The notes beneath the pieces are model-generated. The model made no database searches. It was not told where the DNA came from and saw nothing but the letters and a program-made list of their open reading frames with translations. A stretch of DNA of 64,000 bases from Moritella sp. F3 (GTDB lineage: Bacteria > Pseudomonadota > Gammaproteobacteria > Enterobacterales > Moritellaceae). The position numbers and the translations under genes were made by a program. Below are positions 61,905-64,000 of this stretch, piece by piece (the stretch's first letter is position 1; each line of letters opens with the position of its first letter). The stretch is taken from contig NZ_BLRL01000002.1 in the NCBI RefSeq assembly GCF_015082335.1, positions 62,001 to 126,000 on the forward strand. The letters are read 5' to 3'.

Positions 61905-63219
61905 ACTACTGTGGCTACCTATCGGCGTTGCAACAGGGTTAGGTATCATGGCAATAAATAATGCCATCATGAAAAAAGACACTGTATTAGAAGTGATTGA
62001 GCCAGCACAAAGCGTTTATGTCAGCCAGATACAAACCCAGAATATAGCCCCAGCAGTAAAAGGCTATGGCAATGTCGTGGCTAAAAATAAGTGGCAAGGG
62101 ATCACCGAAGTCAGCGGTAAAGTGATTTACAAAAATGAACGTTTACAGCGTGGTACCTTTATTAATGAGGGCGTGGAACTGTTGCGTATCGACCCTGCGT
62201 CTTATCAGTTAAACCTCATCACAGCACAAGCTAATTTAGACAATATTAATTCAGAAGTTGAAAAGCTAGATATTGAAGAACAGCGTCTAACACGTTCATA
62301 CCAAGTCGAAAAGAAAACCCTCGCTTTAGAAGAAAAAGAATACCAACGTAATATCAAATTAAACAAAAAAGGCACAATATCAGCGTCGAGTTTAGAACAG
62401 CAAGAGCGCGTGTTATACAATACTCAGTTACAGCTAAATGATTTAAAAGCACAAGTAAACCAACTACCAGCGCGTAAAAAAGCCCTACAAGCACAAATAG
62501 CCCAAGGTCAGAGTCAAGTTGATCAAGCCCGACTGGATTTAGAAAATACCATTATTACCATGCCATTTGACGGCCGTATTATTGATGTTAGCGCCGAGCT
62601 ACAACAGTTTGTGTCTACGGGTACCAGTCTAATGCTGGCGCATGATGTGTCAAAATTAGAAGTCGAAGCGAAAATGCCCACCAGCCAATTAAGCCGTTTG
62701 ATACACAGCTTAAAGCAAGACCAAGAAATACTCGATAACCTCAATGCCGTGCCAGATATTGCCATTGCTAACTTAACTGCACAAATAACCTTACGAAACT
62801 CGTCATCAGAAACCCATTGGCAAGGTAAAGTAACCCGTATTTTAGGTGAAATTGATGCTCGCTTAGGTACCGCAGGATTAGTGGTTGAAGCTGACTTTGA
62901 TTTCCTTGAGTTCATTAAACGTAACGATCCCACTGACAGCCCAATTATATCGGGGATGTTTGTTGAAGTAACCGTTAATGGTCAAGCACAACAGCAATTA
63001 ACCGTGCCATTACAAGCGCTACATAACAACCGTTTATACTTGGTCGATGAAGAGAACAGACTCCAACTGCAAGAAGTTGAAGTACTGTTTATCCGCGACC
63101 AAGTTGCTGCCATTAAGGCCAAAGGTCTGGAAGCTGGTCAGCAAATTGTATTATCCGATATTATCCCTGTCGCTAATGGTTTAAAGCTAGCACCAACAGT
63201 ATGGACAGAGGATAAATAA
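61891..63219 (+). CDS. RND efflux periplasmic adaptor (HlyD/MFP family)
   Basis: 442 residues. N-terminal membrane anchor (LLWLPIGVATGLGIMAINNAI, no lipobox), then barrel-sandwich half (KGYGNVVAKNKWQGITEVSGKVIYKNERLQRGTFINEGVELLRID near 50-95), a long alpha-hairpin coiled coil (about 105-215), the second sandwich half (DLENTIITMPFDGRIIDV near 215), beta-barrel and membrane-proximal domains. It links the RND pump to an outer-membrane channel, which is not encoded in this window. Overlaps the TetR gene by 14 bases; the pump gene starts 3 bases after its stop. Confidence 0.9.
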   Translation: MKKSKLLWLPIGVATGLGIMAINNAIMKKDTVLEVIEPAQSVYVSQIQTQNIAPAVKGYGNVVAKNKWQGITEVSGKVIYKNERLQRGTFINEGVELLRIDPASYQLNLITAQANLDNINSEVEKLDIEEQRLTRSYQVEKKTLALEEKEYQRNIKLNKKGTISASSLEQQERVLYNTQLQLNDLKAQVNQLPARKKALQAQIAQGQSQVDQARLDLENTIITMPFDGRIIDVSAELQQFVSTGTSLMLAHDVSKLEVEAKMPTSQLSRLIHSLKQDQEILDNLNAVPDIAIANLTAQITLRNSSSETHWQGKVTRILGEIDARLGTAGLVVEADFDFLEFIKRNDPTDSPIISGMFVEVTVNGQAQQQLTVPLQALHNNRLYLVDEENRLQLQEVEVLFIRDQVAAIKAKGLEAGQQIVLSDIIPVANGLKLAPTVWTEDK

Positions 63220-63221
63220 TC

Positions 63222-64000
63222 ATGATCCAGTTCTTTACCAAACACCCAACGGCTGCCAATTTAGTCATGGTGATGTTTTTAGCTCTCGGTGCAATCACGC
63301 TGCCAGATATGAAACGGGAAACATTTCCTGACTTTTCCGTCACTATCGCACAGATCTCTGTGCCCTACCCTGGTGCGAGCCCTGAAGATGTCGAACAAGC
63401 AATTTGTTTACCGATAGAAGATGCCCTAGACGGTATCAACAACCTGAAAAAACTAACCTGTAGCGCTAGCGAAGGCATGGCGGTTACGACTGCAGAAATG
63501 ACGCACGACGGTAATGGGACTACGTTTATATCGGATATTAAAACCGAAGTTGACGCTATTGACCAATTCCCTGATGAAGTAGAAACCACAGTTGTAAAAG
63601 AACTGATGACCTATGACGATGTGGTCAGTCTGGTGATTTACAGTGACATGGATAAACAAGAACTTAAACTCTATGCCGAAGATGTTAAGCGCCGCCTAAA
63701 ACGCTTAAAAGGCATAGCTCAAGTTGAGATAAATGGTTTCTCTGACCCGCAGTTACGTGTCGAACTTGATTTAGTCGCGCTGCGCCAACTGAATGTCTCT
63801 GTACAAGATGTAGCAAATCAAATTGCTAAACAAAATGTGAAGATGCCCAGTGGTAATTTAAATACCCCAAGCAGTACGATATTACTGCGTTTTGATGCCC
63901 AGCGTTATACTCCACGCGATCTGGGTGAGATCATTGTTTTAAGTAACGAAGATGGCAGTAAAGTACAACTAAAAGACATCGCGACGATCACGCAACGCTT
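63222..64000 (+). CDS. RND efflux transporter permease, N-terminal part
   Basis: The gene continues past the right edge; 259 codons are visible from the ATG at 63222. Classic RND start: MIQFFTKHPTAANLVMVMFLALGAITLPDMKRETFPDFS, followed by the first porter-domain repeat (ISVPYPGASPEDVEQAICLPIEDALDGINNLKKL, QVEINGFSDPQLRVELDLVALRQLNVSVQDVANQI). Proton-driven tripartite efflux is expected. The KRETFPDF variant is seen in the subgroup often found with TetR-led operons; the substrates cannot be inferred. Confidence 0.93.
   Translation, partial: MIQFFTKHPTAANLVMVMFLALGAITLPDMKRETFPDFSVTIAQISVPYPGASPEDVEQAICLPIEDALDGINNLKKLTCSASEGMAVTTAEMTHDGNGTTFISDIKTEVDAIDQFPDEVETTVVKELMTYDDVVSLVIYSDMDKQELKLYAEDVKRRLKRLKGIAQVEINGFSDPQLRVELDLVALRQLNVSVQDVANQIAKQNVKMPSGNLNTPSSTILLRFDAQRYTPRDLGEIIVLSNEDGSKVQLKDIATITQR

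Noticed and set aside
1..64000. CRISPR arrays, tRNA/rRNA genes, transposases or prophage
   Set aside because: None were seen on reading both strands; the only short tandem arrays are the 14-bp and 7-bp repeats, which lack CRISPR spacing.

Overview
The window looks like the chromosome of a marine, probably cold-adapted gammaproteobacterium related to Vibrio, Shewanella and Moritella. The reasons are moderately AT-rich DNA, yaeP and yffB-dapE homologues, MSHA-like pilins, many chemotaxis receptors, a SulP-Usp pair and a one-piece soluble formate dehydrogenase. Moritella is my best guess at genus, from overall gene content only. No rRNA, tRNA, CRISPR array, prophage or transposase was seen.

Layout. 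1-3541: a TAXI-type TRAP transporter operon (the permease runs off the left edge) behind a sigma-54 promoter, next to a DctD-like sigma-54 activator. 3772-5435: yffB-dapE. 5700-9780: an arginine/citrulline-to-proline locus, with ctlX, a second guanidine hydrolase, a TetR regulator and ornithine cyclodeaminase, and repeat-type operators in front of ctlX and of the cyclodeaminase. 10192-14904: guaC, sigZ, an unusual eukaryotic-type glutathione synthetase and a PatB-like beta-C-S lyase.

14905-29141 is looser and more accessory. It holds a heme-binding-like exported protein, yaeP, a lone PD-(D/E)XK-type nuclease-like gene in gene-poor AT-rich DNA, a Cache chemoreceptor, a delta-class carbonic anhydrase, small membrane proteins and lipoproteins, an exported C45 acyltransferase with a divergent HTH regulator, two orphan type IV pilins and two VOC proteins. 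29336-36501: an SgrR-like regulator, a SoxR-ridA-eamA redox unit with a textbook 19-bp-spacer promoter, a DUF5993-DsbB pair and a lipid A acyltransferase.

36635-45529: a tandem Usp plus SulP transporter operon, a 1392-residue fused formate dehydrogenase and a Dcu-type C4-dicarboxylate carrier, which together suggest anaerobic or micro-oxic metabolism. 45637-49813: two tandemly duplicated dCache chemoreceptors, each with its own sigma-28 promoter, that differ at a predicted ligand-binding residue. 50189-53163: 8-oxoguanine deaminase and a purine permease. 53779-64000: an OYE reductase, a patatin, a divergent Lrp/LysE pair, a DUF2975-HTH pair with a membrane protein, a DHFR-like reductase divergent from a TetR gene across a 7-bp tandem repeat, and a TetR-adaptor-RND efflux operon that runs off the right edge.

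The strongest non-gene signals are regulatory: the sigma-54 and sigma-28 promoters, the SoxR-class promoter, several perfect palindromes or phased repeats beside TetR genes, and a terminator-like hairpin family that recurs four times. I did not find one convincing wholly new system. The arginine locus with its phased operators, the sigZ-glutathione synthetase pair and the diverged receptor duplicates are the best candidates for follow-up.
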